Source: JAAYVZ01 sp035384965 (GTDB lineage: Bacteria; Acidobacteriota; Thermoanaerobaculia; Thermoanaerobaculales; Thermoanaerobaculaceae). From it: DNA of 64,000 bases. Under the pieces are notes generated by a model that saw only the letters and a list, made by a program, of their open reading frames with translations, was not told the origin of the DNA and ran no database searches. Positions 32,404 through 41,375 of the stretch are shown here, piece after piece; position 1 is the stretch's first letter; the number at the start of each line of letters is the position of its first letter. The stretch spans positions 18,721 through 82,720 of the forward strand of contig DAOOJE010000015.1 in NCBI GenBank assembly GCA_035384965.1, written 5' to 3'. Made by a program: the position numbers and the translations under genes.

Positions 32404-34026
32404 CTACTCCGGCTCGGCGGGAGCGGACAGGATGTCCCCGCGCTCCTGGACGATCGCCCGGTACCAGGAGTCGGGGTATCGCGGGTGCCTGACCTTGCGA
32501 TCCGGCGTCTTCACGTTCCCGTCGATGTACTTCATCATGAGGTGCTCGCCGAGAGCCCGCCAGCGCGCGAACGTCGCTTCGCCCTGGGCCACCGAGTAGC
32601 GCGTGAGGTACTCGTGGGCGAGCTGCGGCGACTGGCGGTGGAGCACGAGCGCAGCAGCCTCGACGTTCTTCTGGTCGGCCAGAAAACGGCCCTCCAGCTC
32701 CTGCTGCACGTGCTGGATGTCGACGATCATGTCGGAGTAGCGGGAGTAGGCCCAGTTGGCCACCCAGTTGAAGATCCAGAAGCCCGAGTCGAACGAGAAC
32801 TTGAACAGGTCCGCCACCCCCACCGCAAACGGTTTCGGGACCTCGCGGATCCCGCAGTACATCGGCATGTACACGGTGCTGGACGTGTCGTCGACGCCGA
32901 ACCACTCAACACCGCCGATCGGATCGGGCAGCTCGGACCGCATCTGGGAGACGAACGAGTAGCCGGTCTGCTGGGTGGAAATCGCCCGCTCGTGCACGTA
33001 TCGCTTGCCGTCGACCTCCCAGGTCATCGGGCGCCAGCGGTACGGGCAGGCGAACGGCCCGGCCCCCACGCCGAGGTGGAGATCGAGATCGGTGCCCTCG
33101 AAGTGGTCGCGCATGAGAGCGAACATGTCGGCGACGCCGATGGGCTTGTCGGGCTTGATCCACAGCGGCAGCGGCTCAGCCTTGGGGTTGCCCTTAACGT
33201 ACTCGAAGTCGAACCGCTGCGACGGCGCCGCGCGCCGGAACACGCTCCACACCCTCGACTCGCAGAAGCGAAGAGCGCCGAAATCGAGTGGCGCATAGGC
33301 GTCGACGAACGAAAAGTCCTTGTCCTCGCCGCTGAAGTACCCCTTCTTGCGGGCAAAGCTAATCACATCCGGCGCATACAGCGTGTCGGGATCGTTGAGC
33401 GGAAACTGGCGGATCCGGGCCTGGTTGGCGTGCGCCGAGATGTAGCCGTCCGGCACCCGCCGGGCCACCCAGACAGCGCCCTTTTCCTCCTCCCCCTTGC
33501 CGATGAGATCCATGATCCATACTTCCTTGGGGTCGGCGATCGAGAACGTCTCGCCGGTGGAGGCGTACCCGAACTCGGCGAGCAGGTCGGTCATGACCTT
33601 GATCGCCTCGCGGGCGGTGCGCGCCCGCTCCAGCGCAATGAACATGAGCGACCCGTAGTCGACGATACCGTTGGGCTTGGCGAGTTCCTCGCGGCCGGTG
33701 AAGGTGGTCTCGCCGATCGACACCTGGTGCTCGTTGATGTTGCCGACCACCCAGTAGGTGCGGCGAGCCTGCGGGATGCGCCCCAGGAACTTGCCGGTAT
33801 CCCACTCCACCACGTCGCGCGTCGCCCCATCGGGATGCTCACCGCCCGGCGTGAGGTACAGCTCGCCGTACAGCTCGTGGGAGTCGGCGGCGTACGAGAT
33901 GAACGTCGAGCCGTCGGTCGAGGCGCCCTTGCTGACCAGGATGTTGGTGCAGGCGCTGGCCGTTTCTGGCGCGGCGAGGATCAGGGCAACGGCGAGTGCG
34001 GCCACGGGAACGAGGACTTTGCGCAT
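32404..34026 (-). CDS. Exported C69-family dipeptidase (PepD-like Ntn hydrolase)
   Basis: A 540-residue enzyme of peptidase family C69. A signal peptide of about 25 residues ends at 'ASA', exactly before C26 of 'CTNILVSKGAS', the N-terminal nucleophile of this Ntn class. The core has 'NEHQVSIGETTFTGREEL', 'GETFSIADPKEVWIMDLIG' and 'VPDGYISAHANQARI'. Length is typical for the family with its C-terminal extension. Start ATG 34026 is preceded by GGGGGCTCAC; the in-frame upstream ATG would spoil the signal peptide. Role: hydrolysis of dipeptides in the periplasm or outside. Confidence 0.9.
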   Translation of the reverse strand: MRKVLVPVAALAVALILAAPETASACTNILVSKGASTDGSTFISYAADSHELYGELYLTPGGEHPDGATRDVVEWDTGKFLGRIPQARRTYWVVGNINEHQVSIGETTFTGREELAKPNGIVDYGSLMFIALERARTAREAIKVMTDLLAEFGYASTGETFSIADPKEVWIMDLIGKGEEEKGAVWVARRVPDGYISAHANQARIRQFPLNDPDTLYAPDVISFARKKGYFSGEDKDFSFVDAYAPLDFGALRFCESRVWSVFRRAAPSQRFDFEYVKGNPKAEPLPLWIKPDKPIGVADMFALMRDHFEGTDLDLHLGVGAGPFACPYRWRPMTWEVDGKRYVHERAISTQQTGYSFVSQMRSELPDPIGGVEWFGVDDTSSTVYMPMYCGIREVPKPFAVGVADLFKFSFDSGFWIFNWVANWAYSRYSDMIVDIQHVQQELEGRFLADQKNVEAAALVLHRQSPQLAHEYLTRYSVAQGEATFARWRALGEHLMMKYIDGNVKTPDRKVRHPRYPDSWYRAIVQERGDILSAPAEPE

Positions 34027-34128
34027 GTGTGAGCCCCCTTGTCTGGACGGCGCCGGGGGGACGGCGCCGATCTGTGGATGGTAGCAGATGGCAGCCTCCA
34101 CCCGCCCGCTCGGGCTGACTCTCGCCGC

Positions 34129-35379
34129 TCAGCCCTCAGCCGGCCGGGCAGGCAGGCCGGAGGCGGCTCGAAAGGCGTCCAGGGCGGCGGGGAACGGCTC
34201 CAGCGCGCGTTCGAAGATTCCCAGCGAGTAGGCGATGGCGAGGCCGTAGTTGGTGATCGGCACGCCCTGTTGTCGGCAGCGCAGCAGGCGCGCGAGCATT
34301 TCACGCCGGTGGCCCATGCAGCTGCCACAGTGGATCACGAGCGCCCAGGGCGAGAGGTCCTCGGGAAAGTCCCGCCCCTGCACGGTGTCGAACTCGAGGC
34401 GCACGCCGGTGTACTGACCGAGCCAGCGGGGGATCTTGACGCGGCCGATGTCCTCGCCGATCGGGTGGTGGGTGCACGCCTCGGCGATGAGCACCCTGTC
34501 ACCCTCCTTGAGGCGCTCGATGGCAGCGGTGCCGCGTACCTGCTCCACGAGGTCGCCCAGGAAGCGTGCGAAGAGAATGGAAAAGGAGGTCATTGGCACG
34601 CCGGGCGGCGTGTCGGCGGCGACCTTCAGGAACGCCTGCGAGTCCGTCACGACGAGCGCCGGCGGTTCTCGCAGGCGGGCCAGCGCCGCGGGAAGCTCGT
34701 GCTCCTTGCTCACCATGCACAGGGCATCGGCGTCGAGGAGGTCGCGAATGGTCTGCACCTGAGGCAGGATGAGACGCCCCTTGGGGGCTTCCTTGTCGAT
34801 TGGCACGACCAGGACCACGAGATCGCCGGGGCGCACGAGGTCGCCCACGATCCGGCGGGCCTCGAAGAAGCCGGGCGGAGCGACCGCGAGCAAGGCCTCC
34901 CGCAGCGCCTCGAGGCCCTCGCCGGTGTGTGCCGAGCAGGCGAGCGCGCGCACGCCCTGGACGGCCAGCCGTTCGAGGAGAGCAGGATCCGGCGGCAAGA
35001 CGTCCGCCTTGTTGAAGACCGCCACCACTCCTGCTTTGCGCTCCCGCAGCTCGGCGAACAGGTCCTGCTCGAACCGCCCCCACTCGCCATCGGTGACGAT
35101 GACGCCGAGGTCCGTGCGGTCGAGCGCCCGCCGGGTGCGGCCGATGCGCAGCTCGCCGAGCGCCCCTTCGTCATCGATGCCTGCCGTGTCGACGAACACG
35201 ACCGGGCCGAGGGGGAGCAGCTCCATGGGCTTTTCGACCGGATCGGTGGTGGTCCCGGGCAAGGCCGAGACGATGGCCACCTCCTGCCGGGTGATGGCGT
35301 TGAGGAGGCTCGACTTGCCGACGTTGCGGCGGCCGAATAGGGCGATTTGCAGCCGCAGGTTGCGGGGAGCGCTCGGCAC
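34129..35379 (-). CDS. hydF: [FeFe]-hydrogenase H-cluster maturation GTPase HydF
   Basis: A 416-residue scaffold GTPase on which the 2Fe subcluster is built before transfer to HydA. The P loop 'GRRNVGKSS' is at residues 16-24, followed by 'PGTTTDPV', 'DTAGIDD' and 'NKAD'. The C-terminal [4Fe-4S] ligands are the family pattern C-x-H-x(n)-H-C-x-x-C, seen in 'EACTHHP' and 'IHCGSCMGH'. GTG 35379 is preferred because GGGGAGG lies 8 bases upstream; GTG 35385 is close. It is the last gene of a minus-strand run that begins with hydG. No hydrogenase structural gene and no hydE are in the window. Confidence 0.95.
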   Translation of the reverse strand: MPSAPRNLRLQIALFGRRNVGKSSLLNAITRQEVAIVSALPGTTTDPVEKPMELLPLGPVVFVDTAGIDDEGALGELRIGRTRRALDRTDLGVIVTDGEWGRFEQDLFAELRERKAGVVAVFNKADVLPPDPALLERLAVQGVRALACSAHTGEGLEALREALLAVAPPGFFEARRIVGDLVRPGDLVVLVVPIDKEAPKGRLILPQVQTIRDLLDADALCMVSKEHELPAALARLREPPALVVTDSQAFLKVAADTPPGVPMTSFSILFARFLGDLVEQVRGTAAIERLKEGDRVLIAEACTHHPIGEDIGRVKIPRWLGQYTGVRLEFDTVQGRDFPEDLSPWALVIHCGSCMGHRREMLARLLRCRQQGVPITNYGLAIAYSLGIFERALEPFPAALDAFRAASGLPARPAEG

Positions 35380-35481
35380 GGTCACCGCCTCCCCGCCCAG
35401 CTCGCAGGGCACGGCCTCCCGGACAACCCTGTCTGCATCCCCCACCTCCGACCCTGGCGCCACTTGACGGTGTCCACGCCC

Positions 35482-36966
35482 TCACCGTACCAGATGTGTG
35501 GCGCCGGAGGTATCGGCGCGGGCCAGACGCACGAGCTGCCAGTACGGCGGCCGGTATCCCTGCCTGCGGGCAAGCTCCTCGGCGCTCGCCTGCAGACGCT
35601 CGACACGCTGACGGTGAACACGGCCCACTTCGCTGCTGCGCAGTGCCGCCGTGGCCGACAACCCCTCAGGGACGGGCCCGACCCGTCCCAGCCGGTTGAG
35701 CACCCACGACCACGCCTTGGCGAGACGAGCCAGCGGCAGCCGGGCCCGGGACATGGGGACCGCGGCACCCCCCTCGGCCTCCTCGAGCATGACCTCGACT
35801 ACGGCGCTGTACAGGTGGTCCTCCCACAGCCCCTCGGGGTGCCGCCACTCGGCCACCACCGCCAGTTGCGGGTCGGCTTCGAGGTCGGACGGCTGCTGCG
35901 ACTCGAAGTGCCTCACGCCGAACGAGCCGAGCCAGCGGGCGAGCCCCGGCGAGGAGATGCGCGACGGCCCCATCCACAGCCGCACCCCTTGCAGGCCATA
36001 CGCCCACGACGCCACCTCGGAGCAGAACATGCGCGCGGGGTCGAAGGCGTCCATGGCGAAGTCGTACGGGATGTGGCGGGCGTGCGCCTCGGCAAGCGCC
36101 AGGGAGGCCGCCCGGTGCGGCAACAGCGGGTTGCGGCGCACCGGCGGCAGCTCCGGGCGCGGGCGCAGCACCACGATCCGCCACTTGGCGTCGGCGAGGT
36201 AGGTCTCGGCCGAGGCGACGGCCACGCCGCGCTCGATGTGGGCCTCGACGACCGACACCGCCCCGCTCGCCGGCGCCACGTGGACGAGCGCCACGTGCGA
36301 AAAGCTCCCCGGGTAGTCGCTGCCGCGCGCGATGAGCGCGGAGACGGGAGCGGTGCCCCGCGAGAGCAGCAGGTCACCGGAGTGGACGCGCACGCCGTGC
36401 ACCACGGCCGCCGGAGCCCGCGACGGAACATCCTCGCCTGGCAATACCTCCGGCAGCCGCCCCGGGGCCTGCAAGATGGCCTCGTCGAGCGCGGCGCGGC
36501 TGCCGTGCAGCACCCGGTACAGGCGATCGCGGGCGGTGCGGGAGGCCAGGTCCCACGATCTCGACTGCCTTTTGGCCACGTCCCGGAGCTGGCCTTGCAG
36601 GCGGGCCAGCTCGGCGAGAGCATCGGGACACGCTGCGACCAGGGGCGCAGTCGCGAAAAGCGCTCGCTCGGCCTCGTCCCACGACGAAGCGTCCGGGCCG
36701 GCCGCGGCGGCCGAGAGGTCATCGAGCTCACGGCGGAGCTCTTGCAGACCCGCCTCGATCGCCCCCGCCACGGCCTCGCAGCCGGCCTCGCGAGCCGCGA
36801 CGAACCGGCGCTCGAGGGCGTCCCAGCGGGCGTCCTGCCGCCATTCGAACGGCGTTCCCCCGGCCGGCACCAGGGTGACCGGCTCCGGCTCGGGCGGCCA
36901 GCCGAGCCACGCACCGGCCGCCAGCAGCCCGGCCCCGAGCATCCACTGCCTGCGTGACAATCTCAT
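35482..36966 (-). CDS. Tat-exported YiiX/YebB-like permuted papain-fold amidase
   Basis: A 494-residue protein. The N terminus 'MRLSRRQWMLGAGLLAAG' is a twin-arginine signal, so it is probably exported folded. After a helical part (about 40-170) comes the catalytic domain: 'GDLLLSRGTAPVSALIA' with 'GSFSHVALVHV' (H224), 'VVEAHIERGV' (E242), and 'DPARMFCSEVASWAY' (C315). This is the order H ... C of circularly permuted NlpC/P60-type enzymes that cut amide bonds in peptidoglycan or lipids. Its ATG overlaps the stop of the broken aspA frame by ATGA. Why it lies between hydG and hydF is not known; the link may be only positional. Confidence 0.75.
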   Translation of the reverse strand: MRLSRRQWMLGAGLLAAGAWLGWPPEPEPVTLVPAGGTPFEWRQDARWDALERRFVAAREAGCEAVAGAIEAGLQELRRELDDLSAAAAGPDASSWDEAERALFATAPLVAACPDALAELARLQGQLRDVAKRQSRSWDLASRTARDRLYRVLHGSRAALDEAILQAPGRLPEVLPGEDVPSRAPAAVVHGVRVHSGDLLLSRGTAPVSALIARGSDYPGSFSHVALVHVAPASGAVSVVEAHIERGVAVASAETYLADAKWRIVVLRPRPELPPVRRNPLLPHRAASLALAEAHARHIPYDFAMDAFDPARMFCSEVASWAYGLQGVRLWMGPSRISSPGLARWLGSFGVRHFESQQPSDLEADPQLAVVAEWRHPEGLWEDHLYSAVVEVMLEEAEGGAAVPMSRARLPLARLAKAWSWVLNRLGRVGPVPEGLSATAALRSSEVGRVHRQRVERLQASAEELARRQGYRPPYWQLVRLARADTSGATHLVR

Positions 36967-37530
36967 CGCGGCACGAGCCTCCCCGGGCTCCGCGGCCGGC
37001 ACACGGCCTCCGGGATCACCGCTTTCGCTCTCCCCGGCAAGGGCGTTGGCGTGAGCGCCTTGCGCATCCCCGAGAGTTCCACGACGACGTCGGCGTTGGC
37101 GGGGGTCTCCTGCGGGTTCTCGGCCCGGGCCAGGCCAAGACCGCAGATGGCGCGCAGCTCGTCGGCGGCGCGCACGACGAACTGGCGCGGGGCACCGAGC
37201 CCCGTCCCGATTGCGGTGCTTCCGAGGTCGACGACACGCCGCCGCTCCTTTGACGTGTCGATCCGCCAGCCATCACGGGCGAGCGTCTCGGCGTACGTGC
37301 CCATCTCTCGGCCGAGCGTGGTCAACTTGGCGTCCTGGTGGCGGGTGCGCCCCACCCCGACGATGGGTACGAACGCCCCCTCCTTGCCCTGGAACGCCTC
37401 CCGGAGCGCCACCGCCTCCTCCTCGAGACCTCGCAGCACCCGGATGGCCGCAACCCCCACACCGAAAGGCGGGTGTCGTCGATGGACTGCTGCAGGGCGA
37501 GGTCGTCCGGAGGGGAGACGGAGTCGTGGC
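36963..37530 (-). pseudogene. aspA: Degraded aspartate ammonia-lyase
   Basis: Parts of a fumarase/aspartase-superfamily protein can be read in two frames. From about 37528 a piece resembles the 'QSTND' region ('LALQQSIDDTRLSV'). After a shift at about 37459 a long piece follows: 'VAAIRVLRGLEEEAVALREA', then 'VGVGRTRHQDAKLTTLGREM' and 'VDLGSTAIGTGLGAPRQF', then 'NADVVVELSGMRKA'. About 100 residues are then missing and the frame resumes in 'PLPGRAKAVIPEAV', which matches the signature 'MPGKxNPVIPE'. Start, signature Ser loop and C terminus are lost. aspA is a known companion of hyd maturation genes in many anaerobes, so it was probably once an intact member of this operon. Confidence 0.75.
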
Positions 37531-37547
37531 GGGAGAGCGGCGGTCCA

Positions 37548-38945
37548 TCAGCAGTAGACGTCCCGCGCCCCGGCGCGCACCGCCTCGACCATCGTGCGAG
37601 CCGTGGTCCGCAGCGGCTCTTCGAGCGCGTCGAGGACCGCCGCGATGAGCGCCTCGCCGACGGCGCGGGTCTCGGCACTCGCGAAGTCCAAGAGGTACTC
37701 CTGGAACGTGGCCAGCGCGTTGGGCTGGCAGTGGGTACGGATCTCGCCGGGCTTCGCGAGATCCATGAAATCGGCCCCGGTGCGCCCCAGCCGGTAGCAC
37801 GCGGTGCAAAACGAGGGGATGTAGCCGAGCGCCGCCACGTCGCGAATCACCTCGTCGAGCGGGCGGTGGTCACCGAGGGAGAACTGCGAGGCGTCGTAGC
37901 GCTCCTCGTCGCTGTACCCGCCGGGGTTGGTGCGGCTGCCGGCCGAGATTTGCGACACCCCTAGCGCGAACGTCTCCCGCCGCAGCTCGGCGGTCTCGCG
38001 CGTCGACATAATGATCCCGGTGTACGGCACCGCCAGGCGCAGGATCGCGACGAGCGTGCGGAACTCGGTGTCGGACACCGGCCGGGGCGGGTGCGCCGCC
38101 ACGTCCGAACCCGTGGCCGGCTCGAGGCGCGGCACCGAAATGGTGTGCGGTCCGACCCCGAACCGCTTCTCGAGGTGCTCGATGTGCTGCTTGAGCGCGA
38201 GCAGCTCGTAGCGCCAGTCGAACAGACCGAAGAGCACACCCACCCCGACGTCGTCGATCCCGGCCTCCATGGCCCGGTCCATGGCGGTGATCCGCCAGTC
38301 GTAATCGACCTTTCTCCCCTCCAGGTGGACCCGCGCGTAGGTCGGCCGGTGGTAGGTCTCCTGGAAGAGCTGGTAGGTGCCGATCGACGCTTTCTCGAGA
38401 AGGCCAAACTCCTCCAGCGTGAGCGGGGCGATGTTGACGTTGATCCGGCGGATCTCGCCGTGCCCCGAAGCGGTGGCGTAAATCGTCTCGATCGACCTCA
38501 GGATGTAGGAAAAGCCCTCGCGAGGGTAGGCCTCGCCGGCCACCATGAGGATGCGCTTGTGACCCTCCTGCACGAGGTGGCGGACCTCGGCGGCGATTTC
38601 CTCCTGCGTCAGCGCCCGCCGCACGAGTTCCCGGTTATGGGCGCGGAACGCGCAGTACGTGCACTCGTTGCTGCAGAGGTTAGAGATGTACAGGGGAGCG
38701 AAGAGCACCAGCCGGTTGCCGTAAATGCGTTCCTTGACCTCGCGCGCCGCGTGGTAAAGCTCCCCCAGCAGCTCCGGATCGGAGACCCCCATCAGCACCG
38801 CCATGTCCTCGTCGCCGAGCCCGCCGAGCTCGCGCGCCCTGGCCAGCGCCTCCCGCACCCGCCCGGCGTCGTGCCGGCGCCCCTTCTCCAGCGCCGCAGC
38901 GATGCGGGCGTCGTCGATATGAATCGAGGTTGCAGCGGTCGCCAC
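37548..38945 (-). CDS. hydG: [FeFe]-hydrogenase maturation radical SAM enzyme HydG
   Basis: A 465-residue radical SAM enzyme that cleaves tyrosine to supply CO and cyanide for the hydrogenase 2Fe cluster. The [4Fe-4S] motif is C91-x3-C95-x2-C98 in 'CSNECTYCAF'. The C-terminal second-cluster region has 'SFCTACYRLGRTG' and 'RTHCQPNA', the feature that separates HydG from ThiH. 'VGVLFGLFDWRYELL' and 'ISVPRLEPATG' are core blocks. GTG 38945 has GAGG 6 bases upstream; longer forms start in non-family sequence. Tyrosine consumption by HydG links it to the tyrosine operon only in a general sense. Confidence 0.94.
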   Translation of the reverse strand: MATAATSIHIDDARIAAALEKGRRHDAGRVREALARARELGGLGDEDMAVLMGVSDPELLGELYHAAREVKERIYGNRLVLFAPLYISNLCSNECTYCAFRAHNRELVRRALTQEEIAAEVRHLVQEGHKRILMVAGEAYPREGFSYILRSIETIYATASGHGEIRRINVNIAPLTLEEFGLLEKASIGTYQLFQETYHRPTYARVHLEGRKVDYDWRITAMDRAMEAGIDDVGVGVLFGLFDWRYELLALKQHIEHLEKRFGVGPHTISVPRLEPATGSDVAAHPPRPVSDTEFRTLVAILRLAVPYTGIIMSTRETAELRRETFALGVSQISAGSRTNPGGYSDEERYDASQFSLGDHRPLDEVIRDVAALGYIPSFCTACYRLGRTGADFMDLAKPGEIRTHCQPNALATFQEYLLDFASAETRAVGEALIAAVLDALEEPLRTTARTMVEAVRAGARDVYC

Positions 38946-39024
38946 GGTCGCCTCTTTCCGTCGGAAAGCCAGCCTTCGAGCCAGGGCCGCGCGCTCGCCG
39001 CCCCGGCGCCGCCATCCTACCATC

Positions 39025-39106
39025 ACGGCAGTTGATGGTTTTCGGTTGGTAGTTTCCGGCTCCGCCGCCCACCCCTGGGGAGGGAGGGGGAGCCAACAAC
39101 CGTCTC
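39025..39106. repeat. Intergenic inverted-repeat element between hydG and the TonB receptor
   Basis: The segment contains GGCTCC (39058-39063) facing GGAGCC (39088-39093), and outside it CGGTTGG facing CCAACAACCG. Its left edge CAGTTGATGGTTTTCGGTTGG resembles the left edge of the element at 45901. It may end the TonB receptor transcript and be one copy of a small dispersed repeat. Confidence 0.4.
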
Positions 39107-41151
39107 TAGAACCTGTACCCGATACTCGCGCGCAGGTTACGGCCGGGCTCGAGGCGGAGGTTGAACGGCTCGGCGTACGCCTTGTCGGTGAAGTTCTCGA
39201 CCGCCGCCTGCAGCACAAGCCCGGCCTCGAGCCGGTATCCCAGGCGCAGGTCGTACACCGCGAATCCAGGGGTCTTTTCGTACCCTGGCGCGACGCGATC
39301 GTTGCGCGCCACCAACCGCGCCGCCACCTCGCCCCAGAAGCGTGACTGCTCGTAGCGCACGCCCAGCCGCCCCTTGAGCGGCGCGATGAGCGGCAGCGGC
39401 TCGTCCGTCCGCTCGTCGGTGCCGCGGGCGTAGGCGACGCTGCCAAACGCCGTCCAGCGTGCGCTCAGTCCGGCCTGGAGATCCAGCTCGGCGCCCTCGA
39501 TGCGGGCGTTGCTCACGTTCTCGAACCGGGCGACGTCGATCGGCGGCTGCCCCGGCCGCGGGTTGGGGATCGTCCGGCCGGTGTACGAGAACGCGATGAA
39601 GTCCTTGACGGAGTTGCGGTAAGCCGTGAAACCGCCCGAGTAGCGGTCGTAGCGCACCTTGAACCCGAGCTCGGCGTTGAGCGAGGTCTCCGGGTCGAGG
39701 TCGGGGTTCTGCTCGATGTACGCGAGGTTGCCGGACACGAACCCGAAGTACGCGCGTTCCTGCAGGTTGGGAGCACGGAACGCACGGCCCACCGAGGCGT
39801 TGAGCGCCACGTTGGGCGTTGCCTCGTAGCGGGCAGCGAGGCTGCCCGAGAGCGCCGACGCCGACTCGTCGAACGGCGCGCCGAGATAGCGCGGGTCCTG
39901 GTGGGACACGAAGGTGAAGCGGTCGCCGCGCGCCCCCACGACGAGCTTGAGCCGGTCAGACAGGCTCACCTCGTCCTGGACGTACAGCCCCAGGCCCTCC
40001 TGCGTCGAGTCGGGAACCTGCACGTTGGTGCTGGTGCCGGTCGTGGTCCGGGTGAGCGCCCGATCGTGCAGGTCGTCCCGGTAGTAGTCGAGGCCGAACA
40101 CCACGAGGTGCGTCCCCAGCGCGGCGGTGGCCTGCGCGGAGCCCCCGCGCGAGTCGATCTCGGACGTGGTGAGGCTCTTGCGGGGGCCGATGTCGAGCTT
40201 GCTTTCCTTCACCACGTTCTGGGCGTAGGCGGCGAGCGTGATCGTGCCGAGCCCCCACATCGGCCCGCTGTCGAACGTCAGGCCAACTTTGTCGCGGTCG
40301 AAGCGCGGGAACGAGATGTCGATGCCGGACGTCTGCGGGTCGTAGCCTGGAAACCCCACGTCGATCGTCCGGGTCACTTGCAGGTCAGCCTTGAGCACTG
40401 CCTGCTGACCGACCTGCACCCGCACGTTGCCTTCCGCGCTCTTCTGCGTCATCCCCGAGTTGGGCACGATCCCGCGGGGGCTCTCGTAGTCGTTGGCCTC
40501 GAAGTACGAGGTGCCGAGGTGGAACGTCACCCGCTTCCCCGCGCCGCCGAGGGTGGCCTTGCCGCGGTGCGACTTCGCGGCGCTGCCGAACTCGTAATCG
40601 ACCCCTCCCGAAAGCCGGAACCCCGTGCTCGAGAACGCCTGCTGGCGCGTGATGATGTTGATGACGCCGCCGAGCGCGTCGGAGCCGTACTGCACCGAGG
40701 CCGGCCCCCGCACCACCTCGATGCGCTCCACCTGGGAAAGGTCCACGAGCCCCGGCTGGATGCCGGCGAACTGGGTCGATTCGCGGCTGTTGTTGAGCCG
40801 CTGGCCGTCGACCAGGACCAGCACGCGGTTGGAGGACAGCCCCCGAATCACCGGCAGGCCGCGGAACGGACCTTCCCCGGCCACCTCGATCCCCGGCAGC
40901 TGCTTGAGCATGTCCATTATCTTTTCGGGCCTGGCGCGCTCCAAGTGCTCGGCGGAGACGACGTCGATCGGAACCGCGGTGGCGAACGTCGCCTGCTCGT
41001 AGCGCGAGGCGGTGACGACCAGTTCTTCCTTGAGGCGCGGCGCATCGGCCCCCGGTGTCTCCCCCTCCTGGGCTGCTGCCTGAGCGCTGGCAGGCTCTGC
41101 CGGGGCGTGGGCCGCGATCGCAATCACCAGGGCTGCAATCAGTGGTTCCAT
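39106..41151 (-). CDS. TonB-dependent outer-membrane receptor
   Basis: A 681-residue receptor for energised uptake across the outer membrane. The signal peptide covers about residues 1-24. The plug domain begins with 'LKEELVVTASRYEQATFATA' and has 'ARPEKIMDMLKQLPGIEV', 'IRGLSSNRVLVLVDGQRLNN' and 'VERIEVVRGPASVQYGSDAL'. The beta-barrel has 'ERAYFGFVSGNLAYIEQNPD' and ends in Phe ('RASIGYRF'), as barrel proteins do. It looks like the colicin I/vitamin B12/siderophore class; the substrate cannot be told. The upstream leader contains a 27-bp palindrome. Confidence 0.92.
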   Translation of the reverse strand: MEPLIAALVIAIAAHAPAEPASAQAAAQEGETPGADAPRLKEELVVTASRYEQATFATAVPIDVVSAEHLERARPEKIMDMLKQLPGIEVAGEGPFRGLPVIRGLSSNRVLVLVDGQRLNNSRESTQFAGIQPGLVDLSQVERIEVVRGPASVQYGSDALGGVINIITRQQAFSSTGFRLSGGVDYEFGSAAKSHRGKATLGGAGKRVTFHLGTSYFEANDYESPRGIVPNSGMTQKSAEGNVRVQVGQQAVLKADLQVTRTIDVGFPGYDPQTSGIDISFPRFDRDKVGLTFDSGPMWGLGTITLAAYAQNVVKESKLDIGPRKSLTTSEIDSRGGSAQATAALGTHLVVFGLDYYRDDLHDRALTRTTTGTSTNVQVPDSTQEGLGLYVQDEVSLSDRLKLVVGARGDRFTFVSHQDPRYLGAPFDESASALSGSLAARYEATPNVALNASVGRAFRAPNLQERAYFGFVSGNLAYIEQNPDLDPETSLNAELGFKVRYDRYSGGFTAYRNSVKDFIAFSYTGRTIPNPRPGQPPIDVARFENVSNARIEGAELDLQAGLSARWTAFGSVAYARGTDERTDEPLPLIAPLKGRLGVRYEQSRFWGEVAARLVARNDRVAPGYEKTPGFAVYDLRLGYRLEAGLVLQAAVENFTDKAYAEPFNLRLEPGRNLRASIGYRF

Positions 41152-41176
41152 GAGTGTGCTCCCCCCTCTTGACGAG

Positions 41177-41203
41177 TTGCAGGATGTTTCAAACGACCTG
41201 CAA
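41177..41203 (-). promoter_or_regulatory. 27-bp palindrome in the leader of the TonB receptor gene
   Basis: TTGCAGG-AT-GTTT-C-AAAC-GA-CCTGCAA: outer 7 and inner 4 positions are perfectly symmetric, with a 2-base mismatch between. A -10-like TATCAT (minus strand, 41218-41213) lies just upstream, so the palindrome would overlap the early transcribed region. It is a candidate operator for a repressor or a hairpin of the 5' leader. Confidence 0.45.
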
Positions 41204-41375
41204 CGCAAAGCGATGATAGCACGCCACGTGTCGCTCCGTGCGCCAAGCTGGCCTCGCGTCGCCACCGAGTCTCGTCCGACCTATGGCTATCGTGGCAGCG
41301 TGCTTGCTTGAAGCGCTCGGTTGTGTTTCGCAGCCCGCCGCCCGCCGGTGCGGGGGCCTCTTGTGGAGGTGCAGC

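Noticed and set aside
32368..34032. 554-residue plus-strand frame opposite the C69 dipeptidase
   Set aside because: Shadow of a gene with catalytic Cys and signal peptide; no homology pattern in the antisense.
38946..39446. N-terminal extension of the hydG frame to 39446
   Set aside because: The added 167 residues overlap the TonB receptor end, are Arg/Ser-rich and not HydG-like. GTG 38945 with GAGG is the better start.
41152..41375. Cobalamin riboswitch upstream of the TonB receptor
   Set aside because: The region is short and lacks the B12-box pattern. The palindrome explains the visible structure better.
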